Source: Streptomyces sp. MMG1533
GTDB taxonomy: Bacteria; Actinomycetota; Actinomycetes; Streptomycetales; Streptomycetaceae
Length of the DNA stretch: 24,568 nt
Assembly: GCF_001279775.1 (NCBI RefSeq)
Contig: NZ_LGDG01000007.1
Location: 1 to 24,568, forward strand
Direction of reading: 5' to 3'
Of this stretch, positions 1 through 7,697 are shown piece by piece. The notes beneath the pieces are model-generated. The model was not told the origin of the DNA. It saw only the letters and a list, made by a program, of their open reading frames with translations, and searched no databases. The position numbers and the translations under genes are program-made. Positions within the stretch are counted from its first letter, which is position 1; each line of letters opens with the position of its first letter.

Positions 1-1
1 A

Positions 2-43
2 CAAACCGACGAGACCATCGTCCCGACCGAACTCACCGCCTAG
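2..43 (+). CDS. C-terminal end of an unidentified gene (partial)
   Basis: The frame beginning at base 2 is open from the window edge and ends with TAG at 41-43, giving the tail QTDETIVPTELTA. Codons are GC-rich at the third position, as in real genes here. A short tail of the type VPTEL... is reminiscent of LacI-family regulators, which often sit next to secreted carbohydrate-active enzymes, but 13 residues cannot settle this. The remainder lies outside the window. Confidence 0.3.
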   Translation, partial: QTDETIVPTELTA

Positions 44-309
44 CCTCAAAGAAGAGATCACCGAGTGGCCGTCAATACACCACTCCCGCGGACGTGACCC
101 ACTTGCGCCCGCCACCGCCTGGACGCTGGCCACTCGCCGGCAAGCACAGCCTGGACCGGCCGAGCCTCCTGCAGCGACACGTCCCGAGTGTGAAGGGCGA
201 CAAGCAGCGACAACGGGTGAGCCGTACGACTGGGACCAGTCGGCGGATACCGCCGGCTCAGCAGCGACGTAGCGCTGTCGAGAGCCGCGAGCGGCATGCA
301 CGACACGCA

Positions 310-560
310 CTGCCGACTCCGCGAGCAGTCAATGAGCAGATGGCCGGTTCACAGTGCGGGTGCTTGGCCATGAGCTTGGCGGTCTTCGGGTCACCGGGCC
401 ACATGGGGGCGTGCATGCCCGAGTTGCGCGACTGCCCGTCGAATACGTCCATCATGTGCAGCGTGCCCTCGCCCGCACGAGATCGGCCCACTTGGGGGCA
501 GGCTCCGTCACCGTCACTCGGGCGCCGGTGACGGCGGGCCCTACGACGTTTTCGGCCTGT
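310..560 (-). pseudogene. Unidentified coding remnant in two frames
   Basis: On the minus strand two overlapping frames read as ordinary protein. The first (about 560-475) contains TVTEPAPKWADLVRA. The second (about 480-310) continues with GTLHMMDVFDG, NSGMHAPMWPGDPKTAKLM and HPHCEPAICSL. The text flows sensibly if one base is added or lost near 477, so this looks like one decayed gene with a frameshift. I do not recognise the family. No start or stop fits it, and it lies downstream of the pectinesterase gene on the same strand. The rest of 44-693 shows no gene I can support. Confidence 0.3.
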
Positions 561-693
561 GTTCGTCGTCGGTGAGCCGTGAAGGCGCCCGGATGTTCGC
601 GACGGCACCGGGCGAGGTGAGCCGGCCCGGCGCCGTGCGGCGAAGCGGAGACGTGGTTTCTGAGCGGCAGACAGGGGCTGTTCGTCGGGTGCT

Positions 694-1779
694 CTACGCG
701 GACGGCGTCCAGCCGTTCAGCCAGTCGGCGATCTCGTAGTCCGCGGCCTGGCTCGCCGTCAGGAAGGGCCGGTCGGAGCTTGCCGTGCCTGCTCCCGCAC
801 CGGAGTTGGCGTATTCGGCGAATCGATCGTCCTTCCAGGAGAACCCGCTCATGTCGGTCCATGGCGCTCTGCGCACGATGGCGCCCAGCGAGCTGTTGCG
901 GACGATCGCCTCGGGGTCGAGGGACGCGTCCCCGCCCGCGTGCCACGGGCGGCCGAGGTAGGTCGCCGCGGTGGTGCCGGACCCGGTGATCGAGCTGTTG
1001 ATGACCAGGAAGCCGTGGTACGCGGCCGGCGTCGACGGCGCGAGCACGATCCCGTAGCTGGTGCGGTCGCTCTTCACCGTGATCGCCGTCTTGTTGATGA
1101 CGGCGGTGGCGCCGCCGAAGATGAAGTCGACGTCGCCGCTGATGATCGCGTTGTTGACGTACACCCGTGCCCGCAGCGAGGTCGACCGGCTGTGCAGCAG
1201 CAGCGTGTCCTGGTTGCCGTCGAAGATCACGCTGTCCAGCACGGTCCGGTCGCCGGCGGTGTAGAGCGCCACCGCCTGCTCGTTGGCGTAGTCGTGCGCC
1301 GCTTCGTCGAAGTCGTTGGCGATGGTGAGGTTGCGTGCCTGGAACTCGTCCGCGTAGGCGGTCACGGTCGCGCTGCCGCCCGTGCCGTAGGTGGTCCCGT
1401 CGCCCTTCGGGCTGCCCGAGGCCACTCCGTACACGATTCTCGTGGAGCTGCGGCTGCTGCCGGTGCCCTGGAAGGTGACATAGGGCTTGGTCGCCGGCAC
1501 GGTCACTTTCTCGCGGTAGGTACCGGGCGCGATGGAGATGATCACGCGTGAGGAATTACCGGACGGTACGGCGTTCACGGCCGCCTGCACGGTGGTGTAG
1601 TTGCCCGAGCCGTCCGCCGCGACGGTGATCGTGGTCGCGGCGGACGCGGTGCCGGTGCCGCCGAGCGTCGCACCGGCAGTGACCCCCGCCACGAGGGCGA
1701 GGAAGGCCGGCAGTCCTAAAGCCGGCCGCAGCCAGGGGTGGTGGTGGGTTCGGGTTCGGTGTCCCGTGTTGGTCGTCAT
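694..1779 (-). CDS. Secreted pectinesterase (pectin methylesterase, CE8)
   Basis: A 361-residue protein that should hydrolyse the methyl esters of pectin outside the cell, preparing it for lyases. The start chosen is ATG at 1777-1779, which begins a long twin-basic signal peptide (histidine/arginine stretch, hydrophobic core, cleavage after TASA near residue 47); the frame stays open upstream but that part is not protein-like. Family motifs occur in order: GTYRE (86-90), QAVAL (168-172), GNQDTL with the presumed acid/base Asp191, GDVDFIFG with the presumed nucleophile Asp218, and LGRPW (275-279). The length is normal for a single-domain enzyme with no carbohydrate-binding module. It stands alone; no operon partner is visible. 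The family call is firm, substrate preference is inferred. Confidence 0.93.
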   Translation of the reverse strand: MTTNTGHRTRTHHHPWLRPALGLPAFLALVAGVTAGATLGGTGTASAATTITVAADGSGNYTTVQAAVNAVPSGNSSRVIISIAPGTYREKVTVPATKPYVTFQGTGSSRSSTRIVYGVASGSPKGDGTTYGTGGSATVTAYADEFQARNLTIANDFDEAAHDYANEQAVALYTAGDRTVLDSVIFDGNQDTLLLHSRSTSLRARVYVNNAIISGDVDFIFGGATAVINKTAITVKSDRTSYGIVLAPSTPAAYHGFLVINSSITGSGTTAATYLGRPWHAGGDASLDPEAIVRNSSLGAIVRRAPWTDMSGFSWKDDRFAEYANSGAGAGTASSDRPFLTASQAADYEIADWLNGWTPSA

Positions 1780-1949
1780 GGCCTTCAGTCGCTGCCGAAG
1801 CCGTCGGGGTTGCCGGTCGGCGCTAGGACATCGCGAACACACTGATGGGGGGCGCCCGGCAGGAACGCGGCCGCTGCCCGGTCGCCGGTCATCGCATGCA
1901 GGGCGATGCGGCTGCCGCCCGGCAACCTTTCCGGGCCCAGCGACCACTG

Positions 1950-2130
1950 ACCCGCGAGTACTCCACCGATCCCCTGGAGACCTTCTTCGTCCGCGAGGTC
2001 ATGCACCCCACCTTGGTAGCTCGCGAGAGACGACCTGCTCGACGAGAACCTCCTGGTCCGGCTGGGTCCCCGTCCGGCGGGTCAGCATGATCCCCGCTAC
2101 CCGGTCATCGGCGACGAGGGATGGGTTCCG
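1950..2130 (+). pseudogene. Possible chloride-channel CBS-domain remnant
   Basis: From 1950 one frame reads TREYSTDPLETFFVREVMHP, and after a one-base shift near 2020 another reads DDLLDENLLVRLGPRP followed by RYPVIGDEG up to about 2120. The sequence DPLETFFVREVM followed by a RYPV(I/V)xDEG segment resembles the linker and CBS domain at the C-terminus of ClC-type chloride channels. No channel domain is present, and the remnant runs straight into the ISL3 transposase, suggesting that insertion destroyed the gene. The family assignment is from memory of the motif and is tentative. Confidence 0.33.
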
Positions 2131-2942
2131 ATGCTGGCCCCGGTCACCTGCGATGAGCAGGCCCGATGCTGTCCCGACTGTGGGGTGCGGTCCGGGCGGC
2201 CGCACTCCTGGGTACGCACTCGTCCGCGGGACCTGCCCGTGGCCGGGCGGCGAACGGGTCTGACCTGGACCAAGCGCCGATGGCGGTGCGTCAACGAGCA
2301 GTGCCGGTGCAAGACGTTCACCGAGGCGCTGCCGTCGATCCCACCGCGGTCGGGGTTGACGTCGCGGCTGCGTACCTCGGTCGGGGAAGCGGTCGCCGAC
2401 CGCGGACGGACGGTGGTGCAGGCCGCGCGCGACTTCGAGGTGTCGTGGCCGGTGGCGAACACCGCGTTCACGGCCGCGGCCGAGGCTGCGCTGCCGAAGG
2501 ACACGCCGCCGGTGACGCACCTGGGGATCGACGAGACCCGACGCGGGAAGGCGAAGTTCCGCCTGATCGAGGCGCCCGACGGCGGTGAGATCTGGGAAGT
2601 CGTCGCCGACCGGTGGCATGTCGGGCTGGTTGACCTGGTCGGCGGTGCCGGGCTGCCGGGGCAGGTCGAGGGCCGCACCGCGGGAGTGTGTCGGCGTGGA
2701 TCGGCGCCCAGACTCGCCAGTGGCTGGCCGGGGTCCAGGTGGTCGCGATCGACATGTGCACCGTGTTCAAAGCCCCGGTGCGCGACTCGCTGCCGCACGT
2801 CAGCACGTGGTGGCCGCAGATCCTCGCGGCGATCACGACCGGCTCACCAACGCCGCCTCCGAAGGGATCAACAGGGCGATCAAAACCGACGCCGGTCATC
2901 TTTACGCGAACGCGTTGCAAGTCAAGTGTCGCCGAACCCTGA
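2131..2942 (+). pseudogene. Degraded ISL3-family transposase (copy 1)
   Basis: This is a DDE transposase remnant. The first frame (2131 to about 2690) has a zinc-finger-like N-terminus (CCPDCG, then CVNEQCRC), a helix-turn-helix region and the first catalytic segment HLGIDETRRGKAKF. The frame then shifts near 2690 to WIGAQTRQWLAGVQVVAIDMCTVFKAPVRDSLPH, which holds the second Asp. After an internal deletion near 2830 it shifts again to DRLTNAASEGINRAIKTDA, the typical ISL3 C-terminal motif. Intact members have about 400-430 residues; here the fragments add up to about 270. Terminal repeats were not found. It cannot encode an active enzyme. Confidence 0.85.
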
Positions 2943-2953
2943 TCGGGAGATAC

Positions 2954-2989
2954 ATAAAGGATTCATATAAAGCTGCTATGCTTCAGGCA
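2954..2989 (+). promoter_or_regulatory. AT-rich promoter of the marR operon, probably leaderless
   Basis: An AT-rich island (TACATAAAGG, ATTCATATAA) stands out from the GC-rich surroundings. TATGCT at 2977-2982 is a good -10 candidate. It lies only six bases before the ATG at 2989, and no Shine-Dalgarno sequence precedes that ATG, so the transcript would be leaderless, which is common in actinomycetes. The -35 region is weak. A MarR operator would be expected to overlap this site, but I see no clean dyad. Confidence 0.45.
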
Positions 2990-3447
2990 TGAGTCGCCGA
3001 GACGCCGCGCACGGCGCTTCCGATGCCATCGGGTCAGCCCTCTACGGTCTGGCCACCAGGGCTGTGAGACGCCTTCCCCGCGACATGAGCCTGACGTCCG
3101 CCGCCACCTTGGCCACCCTGGACAAGACCGGCCCGCGACGGATCACCGATCTGGCGGTGGCCGAGGGCGTCACCCAGCCCGCGATGACCGTCCTGGTCCG
3201 GGTGATGGAGGAATCCGGGCTGGTCGAGCGGAAGGGCGATCCGTCCGACAAGCGGGTCACGCTGGTGTGCCTGACCGAGGCCGGCGCGTCGTACGTCCGG
3301 ACGCGACGCCAGGCGGGCGTCGACGCGTACGCGCGGTTGATCGACGAACTCACCGGTGACGAGGTCGAGGCCTTGGCAGCAGCCCTTCCGGCGCTGCTGC
3401 ATCTGGCGGAGCTCGAAAGCCACGCCCGAGAGGAGTCGGACCGGTGA
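2989..3447 (+). CDS. MarR-family transcriptional regulator
   Basis: A 152-residue winged-helix regulator. The HTH lies around residues 50-75 (ITDLAVAEGVTQPAMTVLVRVMEESGLVERKGDPSDKR split over recognition helix and wing), and the wing has the family's DxRD-like DPSDKRV segment. Its TGA overlaps the GTG of the exporter gene by four bases, indicating translational coupling. Such pairs are usually drug-responsive: the MarR dimer represses its own operon until a small phenolic or drug ligand binds. The ligand is not predictable from sequence. The start has no Shine-Dalgarno sequence and is probably used leaderlessly. Confidence 0.93.
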   Translation: MSRRDAAHGASDAIGSALYGLATRAVRRLPRDMSLTSAATLATLDKTGPRRITDLAVAEGVTQPAMTVLVRVMEESGLVERKGDPSDKRVTLVCLTEAGASYVRTRRQAGVDAYARLIDELTGDEVEALAAALPALLHLAELESHAREESDR

Positions 3448-4928
3448 CCGCGGCCCAGGCTCATGACCAGCCCATGAGCACTGCCCTGATACGTTCCGAG
3501 GCACGTCTGCTGCTCCCCGCCCTGATGTTCATCGCCCTGGTCGTGGCGGCGGTCGCCAGCCTCGGGACGCCGCTCATCACCAGCGTGGCGACCACGTTCC
3601 AGGTCTCCCTCGACAGCGCGCAGTGGACGCTGACCATCGCCCTGCTCAGCGGCGCCGTCGCCACACCCGTCCTCGGCCGGCTCGGAGCCGGTCCGCACCG
3701 GCGGGCCACGATTCTCGCCACGCTGGCGATCGTCGTCGTCGGCAGCGCGCTCACCGTGCTGCCGCTGCCGTTCGCCTGGCTGCTCGTGGGCAGAGCGGCC
3801 CAAGGCGTCGGACTCGGTCTCACGGCGCTGATGATGGGCGTGGCCCGCGACCATCTTCCCGAGGAGCGCAGCGCGGCCACGATCGCCCTGATCTCAGTGG
3901 TCTCCATCATCGGAGCCGGCGTCGGCTACCCGCTGGCCGCGCTGCTCGCCGAGTTCGGCGGACTGCGGGCCGCCTACGGCCTCGGCCTGCTCGTCACCGC
4001 CATCGCCTTCGTGACCGCGTGGCGTTCCATGCCCGCAGCTCCCGAAGGCCGCTCCGCTCACGTGAACGTGGCCGGTGCGCTCGTCCTGGCGGGTGGACTG
4101 CTCCTCGTCCTGTTCCTGGCCGGCGAGAGGAGCCTGTGGAGCCGACACCTCGCCGTGGCGGTGGCCCTTGCCGTCGCCGCCGTGCTCCTGCTCTGCGTCT
4201 GGGCCGTTTCCGAACTGCGAACCAAGACGCCCCTGGTCGACGTCCGGGCGGTACGGCACCCGGCGGTCGCCGGGGCGAACATCGCCATGTTCGTCGGCGG
4301 GAGCGGCATGTACCTCCTGCTCACGCTCATCACCCGCTACGCGCAGACGCCGCACAGCGCCGGCTACGGCTTCGGACTGACCACCTTCGTGGCGGGGCTG
4401 GTCCTCATCCCGTTCTCCGTGCTGGGGTTCGTCGCCGGCAAGCTCACGCCGCGGGTCCGCGAACGGATCGACGGCCCCCTGCTCCTGGCCGGCAGCGCCG
4501 CCATCGTCGGCGGCGGGTTCGTCCTGTTCGCCACCGCCCGGTCCAACCTGGCCGAACTGCTCGCGGCCATGGGCGTGCTGGGCTTCGGCGTCGGCAGCTT
4601 CTCGGCCGCCATGCCCGGCGTCATCCTGGCCGTCACCCCCAAGAGCGAGACGTCGAGCGCCATGAGCTTCAACTACGTCGTCCGCAGCGTCGGGTACTCC
4701 CTGGGCAGCGCCATCGGCGGTCTGGTCCTGGCCGCCGGCACCGCCACGGGCCGCCTCTTCCCGAACGACGACGCCTACACGACCGCGGCGCTGGTCGGCG
4801 TCGCCGCGATGGCGATCACGACGATGGCCAGCCTCGCCCTCGCCCGCCGACGCTCACCCGAGACCAATCCGATCACAGCCCCAGTCGGTGTGCCGGGCCT
4901 GGGCCGGTCGAGTCGAACCGGAAGCTGA
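3444..4928 (+). CDS. MFS drug exporter, 14-TM (DHA2-like)
   Basis: A 494-residue integral membrane protein of the major facilitator superfamily. About fourteen hydrophobic segments are visible, starting near residue 25. The loop after TM2 has the GRLGAGPHRR form of the MFS motif A, and RAAQGVGLG is the motif in TM4. Length and helix number fit the DHA2 group of proton-coupled drug exporters. The GTG start overlaps the upstream MarR stop codon, so both are made from one transcript. This supports a role in efflux of a toxic compound sensed by the regulator. An alternative start is the ATG at 3474. Substrate unknown. Confidence 0.9.
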   Translation: MTAAQAHDQPMSTALIRSEARLLLPALMFIALVVAAVASLGTPLITSVATTFQVSLDSAQWTLTIALLSGAVATPVLGRLGAGPHRRATILATLAIVVVGSALTVLPLPFAWLLVGRAAQGVGLGLTALMMGVARDHLPEERSAATIALISVVSIIGAGVGYPLAALLAEFGGLRAAYGLGLLVTAIAFVTAWRSMPAAPEGRSAHVNVAGALVLAGGLLLVLFLAGERSLWSRHLAVAVALAVAAVLLLCVWAVSELRTKTPLVDVRAVRHPAVAGANIAMFVGGSGMYLLLTLITRYAQTPHSAGYGFGLTTFVAGLVLIPFSVLGFVAGKLTPRVRERIDGPLLLAGSAAIVGGGFVLFATARSNLAELLAAMGVLGFGVGSFSAAMPGVILAVTPKSETSSAMSFNYVVRSVGYSLGSAIGGLVLAAGTATGRLFPNDDAYTTAALVGVAAMAITTMASLALARRRSPETNPITAPVGVPGLGRSSRTGS

Positions 4929-5040
4929 GGATCGAAGCCGTTCGACTTCGACGCCGTCTCCGTCGGCTCGCCGACCCACAGCGCGCCGGCCATGGATCTG
5001 AGCATGCTTCTGATCATCAATTCCGAACACAGGAGGTACC

Positions 5041-5334
5041 GTGGCCAAGGGCTATTGGGTCAGCGCCTACCGCACCATTGCGGACCCTGAGAGGCTTGCT
5101 GCCTACGACAAGCTGGCCGGTCCAGCCGTCGAGGCCGCGGGCGGGCGGCTGCTCTCCCGCGGCAGCCGGGTCGTCGCACACGACGCCGGAATCGCCGAGC
5201 GCACCGTCCTGATCGAGTTCGACAGCTTCGAACAGGCGGTCGCCGCACGCGCGAGTGCGGCCTACCAGGAGGCACTGGCCGCACTTGCTGACGGCGTCGA
5301 GCGCGACTTCCGCATCATCGAAGGCCTCGACTGA
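5041..5334 (+). CDS. DUF1330 family protein
   Basis: A 97-residue protein with the DUF1330 ferredoxin-like fold pattern: KGYWVSAYRTIADPERLAAYDKLAGPAVEAAGG at the N-terminus split by a helix, then GRLL, and the closing segment beginning LIEFDSFEQAVA. The GTG start is decided by a strong Shine-Dalgarno AGGAGG at 5031-5036. It follows the MFS gene by 112 bp and may be cotranscribed with it. Members are small dimeric alpha/beta proteins with no established enzymatic role. Function is not inferred beyond the family. Confidence 0.88.
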   Translation: MAKGYWVSAYRTIADPERLAAYDKLAGPAVEAAGGRLLSRGSRVVAHDAGIAERTVLIEFDSFEQAVAARASAAYQEALAALADGVERDFRIIEGLD

Positions 5335-5379
5335 CGACCGATGCCGCGTCAGGGAGGAACACGATGCCGGCTGCGGGGA

Positions 5380-5655
5380 TCACCCCGGCTCGTCAGCGCG
5401 CCGCACCGTCGCGAACAGCGTCAGGCCGGTGGCATCGGCGGTGATGTCCGGTCCGGCGACGGTTCCTTCCCGGCGGCGCGGCGGCACGGACGTCGGCCTC
5501 GATGTCGGCGGGGGTGCGTTCGACGAGGTTCCAGCAGCCGATGTGGGTCATCAGGGCGGCGTAGGGGTTCGGGGTCCGCGATGTTGGAGAAGTAGAACGT
5601 GTCTCCGGGGCGGCGGGGCATGACGTGCCCCTTGCCGAATCCGGTCTGGAGCCCA
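5380..5655 (-). pseudogene. Unidentified gene remnant, C-terminal part, frameshifted
   Basis: On the minus strand three frames join into one plausible protein tail. They read LQTGFGKGHVMPRRPGDTF and YFSNIADP (about 5655-5580), then NPYAALMTHIGCWNLVERT and ADIEADVRAAA (about 5575-5480). The third, GTVAGPDITADATGLTLFAT and VRRADEPG, ends at TGA 5380-5382. At least two one-base shifts are needed, so this is a broken gene. I do not recognise the family. It lies head-on to the monooxygenase remnant that starts at 5665. Confidence 0.45.
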
Positions 5656-5664
5656 TGAGTTCCG

Positions 5665-5988
5665 TTGTCACGGTGGCAACTGCTCAAGGCGTCGCCCATG
5701 TTCGTACGCCTCGACCGCGACGGCATCGTCTGGGGCGACGGCACCCGGGCCGAGGCGGACGCGGTCATCTGGTGCACCGGCTTCCGCCCGGCGCTCTCGC
5801 ATCTGGCTCCCTTGGGGCTGCGCGGCCCGCGCGGCCACATCGCCACCGCGGGAACTCGGTCCGTGGACGAACCGCGCCTGCACCTGCTGGGCTACGGCGA
5901 CTGGACCGGCCCCGCCTCAGCCACTCTCATCGGCGTCGGCCGCCCGGCCCGCGACGCGGCTCGCAAAGTCGCCGCGCTCGTTCGCTGA
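5665..5988 (+). pseudogene. Flavin-containing monooxygenase, C-terminal fragment
   Basis: About 100 residues match the last part of FAD/NAD(P)-dependent monooxygenases of the ArsO-like type: [21 protein letters not shown] (the ATG-like strand before the last FAD contact, shown here in 20-residue terms as GIVWGDGT...VIWCTGFRP), then [19 protein letters not shown] and a closing helix. Both GxGxxG dinucleotide-binding motifs and the N-terminal 250-300 residues are missing, so it cannot be active. The listed TTG start is nominal; homology seems to begin near 5697. Its presence 1 kb from another broken monooxygenase (7074-7593) hints at rearrangement around the arsenic locus. Confidence 0.72.
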
Positions 5989-6091
5989 ACGACACCTCGC
6001 AGGCCAACGCTGCAGCTTGTAGGCGCGGTTGTGGTGGCCACCAATGATCAGTGAGGCGAAGGCCGAAAGCCGTCCACACGCTTGCCTGGAT

Positions 6092-6631
6092 TCAGTCTCC
6101 GGCGGTCAGCGTGAGCTGTCGGCGGTGGAAGGCGAAGTGCTGGGTCGGATAGCGGTACAGGTCCGCGACGGTCATGAACTCGTGGAAGAAGGGATCCCAC
6201 CGGGCGGGGTAGTGCATGCCGAGCGCGAATCCGATCTCCGACTCGGCATCGAGCCGACGGTGCAGGCAGACGATGACGCGGTCGAACGTCGCCCCCATCC
6301 GGCGGGGCCCGAAGACCCTGGCGCCGCCGAGAGGGCCGAGGTAGTTGACGACATCGAACGGCCTGGTCCCCGCATTCAGGAGACGGGCGAAGCCCCGGCC
6401 GGCCCATCGGGGGAGACGTCCGAAGACCCGCATGAGGGCCAGCAGAGGCAGCATGAGGATGTAGCCGAAGAGCATGTGGAAGAGCAGCTGCTCATTGGTC
6501 CACCGGGTTCCGTCGGTGGGCTGGCCGAGTTCGGCTTCGCTCGCCGTGTCCAGGAGCGCGTGGAACTCCGTGCGGGCGCGCTCCAGTTCGGTATGGATCG
6601 TCCGCCGGTCAACCCGTTGCCCGTTCTCCAT
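6092..6631 (-). CDS. DinB-like superfamily protein
   Basis: A 179-residue predicted four-helix-bundle protein of the DinB/YfiT type. Candidate metal ligands are His52 (LLFHMLFGY) and the pair His165/His169 (QHFAFHRRQL) near the C-terminus, in the usual positions of this superfamily. Several members in actinomycetes are thiol-dependent transferases or isomerases that use mycothiol, but this has to be inferred here. It starts only 24 bp after the arsR stop codon on the same strand, so it is probably in the arsR operon and under arsenical control. A hydrophobic stretch (residues about 55-68) is longer than usual for a soluble bundle. Confidence 0.75.
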   Translation of the reverse strand: MENGQRVDRRTIHTELERARTEFHALLDTASEAELGQPTDGTRWTNEQLLFHMLFGYILMLPLLALMRVFGRLPRWAGRGFARLLNAGTRPFDVVNYLGPLGGARVFGPRRMGATFDRVIVCLHRRLDAESEIGFALGMHYPARWDPFFHEFMTVADLYRYPTQHFAFHRRQLTLTAGD

Positions 6632-6655
6632 GGCCTCCGCCCATCGCTGGGCCGG

Positions 6656-7024
6656 TCAGTCGGCCCGCGTCAGGAACTGCCCCATCGCGGCCACCACGGA
6701 CGGCTCGACCCGGTAGTAGACCCAGGTGCCGCGCCGCTCGGAGGTGAGCAGCCCGGCTTCCTTGAGCTTCTTCAGGTGGTGGGAGACGGTCGGCTGGGAG
6801 ACGCCGACGTCGGAGATGTCGCACACGCACGCCTCGCCGCCCTCGTGCGAGGCGACCAGCGAGAACAGCCGCAGCCGCACCGGGTCACCGAGCGCCTTGA
6901 ACATCCGCGCGGTCCGCTCCGCCTCCTCGGCCGTCAGTGGACGCTCGGTCAGCGGCGGGCAGCACGGCGCCACGGCCTCGGGGGCCTCGGGTTCCAACAG
7001 TGTCAGCACCGGCACATTCGACAT
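6656..7024 (-). CDS. arsR: ArsR-family metalloregulator
   Basis: A 122-residue winged-helix repressor. It has the family core FKALGDPVRLRLFSLVASHE, the metalloid-site CVC motif (Cys66, Cys68) followed by DISDVGVSQPTVSHHLKKL as the recognition helix, and the wing GTWVYYRV. An extra CysCys pair at 21-22 (APCCPP) could provide further As(III) ligands. ATG 7022-7024 is preferred to an upstream start at 7042 because a dyad operator (7017-7048) overlaps it. The protein should bind DNA without metalloid and release it on binding trivalent arsenic or antimony. It precedes a DinB-like gene and faces the oxidoreductase-arsI-MFS genes. Confidence 0.92.
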   Translation of the reverse strand: MSNVPVLTLLEPEAPEAVAPCCPPLTERPLTAEEAERTARMFKALGDPVRLRLFSLVASHEGGEACVCDISDVGVSQPTVSHHLKKLKEAGLLTSERRGTWVYYRVEPSVVAAMGQFLTRAD

Positions 7025-7048
7025 ACGTCTATGTTGACACATGTCGAA
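7017..7048. promoter_or_regulatory. ArsR operator A (32-bp dyad)
   Basis: The site has perfect outer arms, TTCGACAT at 7017-7024 and ATGTCGAA at 7041-7048, separated by 16 bases that contain an inner GTC...GAC. It overlaps the arsR start codon. A second copy lies at 7608-7639 and is 25/32 identical, with the core GTCTATGTTGAC fully conserved. Position and duplication make this the likely ArsR binding site and imply autoregulation. Confidence 0.75.
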
Positions 7049-7073
7049 CCAGTGCGGCCAGGTGTGCCCAGAG

Positions 7074-7593
7074 TCAGTGGCCGCGCAGGTGGGCAGTCAG
7101 GCGGCTCGCGGCCCGGACTGCGTCCCGGCCGACCCCGCGCAGGGAGTTCGAGGACAGACTCCGCTGCCACTCCAGCCCCACGTACGCCAGCCCGGGATGG
7201 ATCATCGAGGCGCCCTCCCGGTGGAGCGGATGCCCGTGTTCGTCCAGTGCGCCGAGCGGGGCGAGGTAGCCGAGGTCGGGCCGGTAGCCGGTGGCCGGCA
7301 GGATCGTGTCGACCTCCTCGGTGCTGCCGTCCGCCCAGGTGACCTTGCCGCCGTCGACGCCGGTGAACAGCGGCTGCCGATCCGGGGCGCCGTCCGCGAC
7401 GGCGGTGCGGTAGCGGCCGTCATCGATGACGAGCCGGGTCGGCGGGGTGCGCAGAAACCGACCGATCGGCAGGGCGTCGATCCCCTCGGACGCCTCCAGT
7501 ACCACCGACTGGAGCCCCTCCCCCGCGAAGAGCATACGCGGCGGCCAGCCCGGACTGGCCGCCCCCGATCAGTGCCACATCGACGTGTTCCAT
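7074..7593 (-). pseudogene. Flavin monooxygenase (ArsO-like), internally deleted
   Basis: The ATG at 7591-7593 begins MEHVDVALIGGGQSGLAAAYAL, an intact N-terminal FAD-binding GxGxxG region (shown as VALIGGGQSGLAAAY). The frame then shifts near 7530 into GEGLQSVVLEASEG, and after a large gap in homology continues with IDALPIGRFLRTPP, EEVDTILPATGYRPDLGYLA and the C-terminal end at 7074. Intact family members have about 350-400 residues; about 200 are missing, including the second dinucleotide motif. The gene therefore lost its activity by a deletion plus a frameshift. It lies between operator B and arsR, where a functional arsenic-responsive monooxygenase would be expected. Confidence 0.8.
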
Positions 7594-7607
7594 GTTCGAT
7601 CTCCAGA

Positions 7608-7639
7608 TTCGATGAATGTCTATGTTGACGCTTATCGAA
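7608..7639. promoter_or_regulatory. ArsR operator B in the divergent promoter region
   Basis: Second copy of the operator, with outer arms TTCGAT (7608-7613) and ATCGAA (7634-7639) and the same core GTCTATGTTGAC as site A. Total length is again 32 bp. It lies in the 104-bp gap between the minus-strand monooxygenase remnant and the plus-strand oxidoreductase, so it can control the oxidoreductase-arsI-MFS genes. Confidence 0.72.
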
Positions 7640-7697
7640 TCAGGTGCCATGCTGGGCGCGCAAGAGATCGACGGATGTCGAAGCAAAGGGGAACCTC

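Noticed and set aside
1601..2263. 220-codon plus-strand frame upstream of the ISL3 transposase
   Set aside because: It overlaps the pectinesterase signal-peptide region and the transposase start in another frame; composition is that of a shadow.
3623..5212. 529-codon open frame overlapping the drug exporter
   Set aside because: Arg/Pro/Gly-rich shadow of the MFS gene in another frame.
6029..7342. 437-codon open frame on the plus strand
   Set aside because: It covers DinB, arsR and the monooxygenase remnant on the opposite strand and has no family motif.
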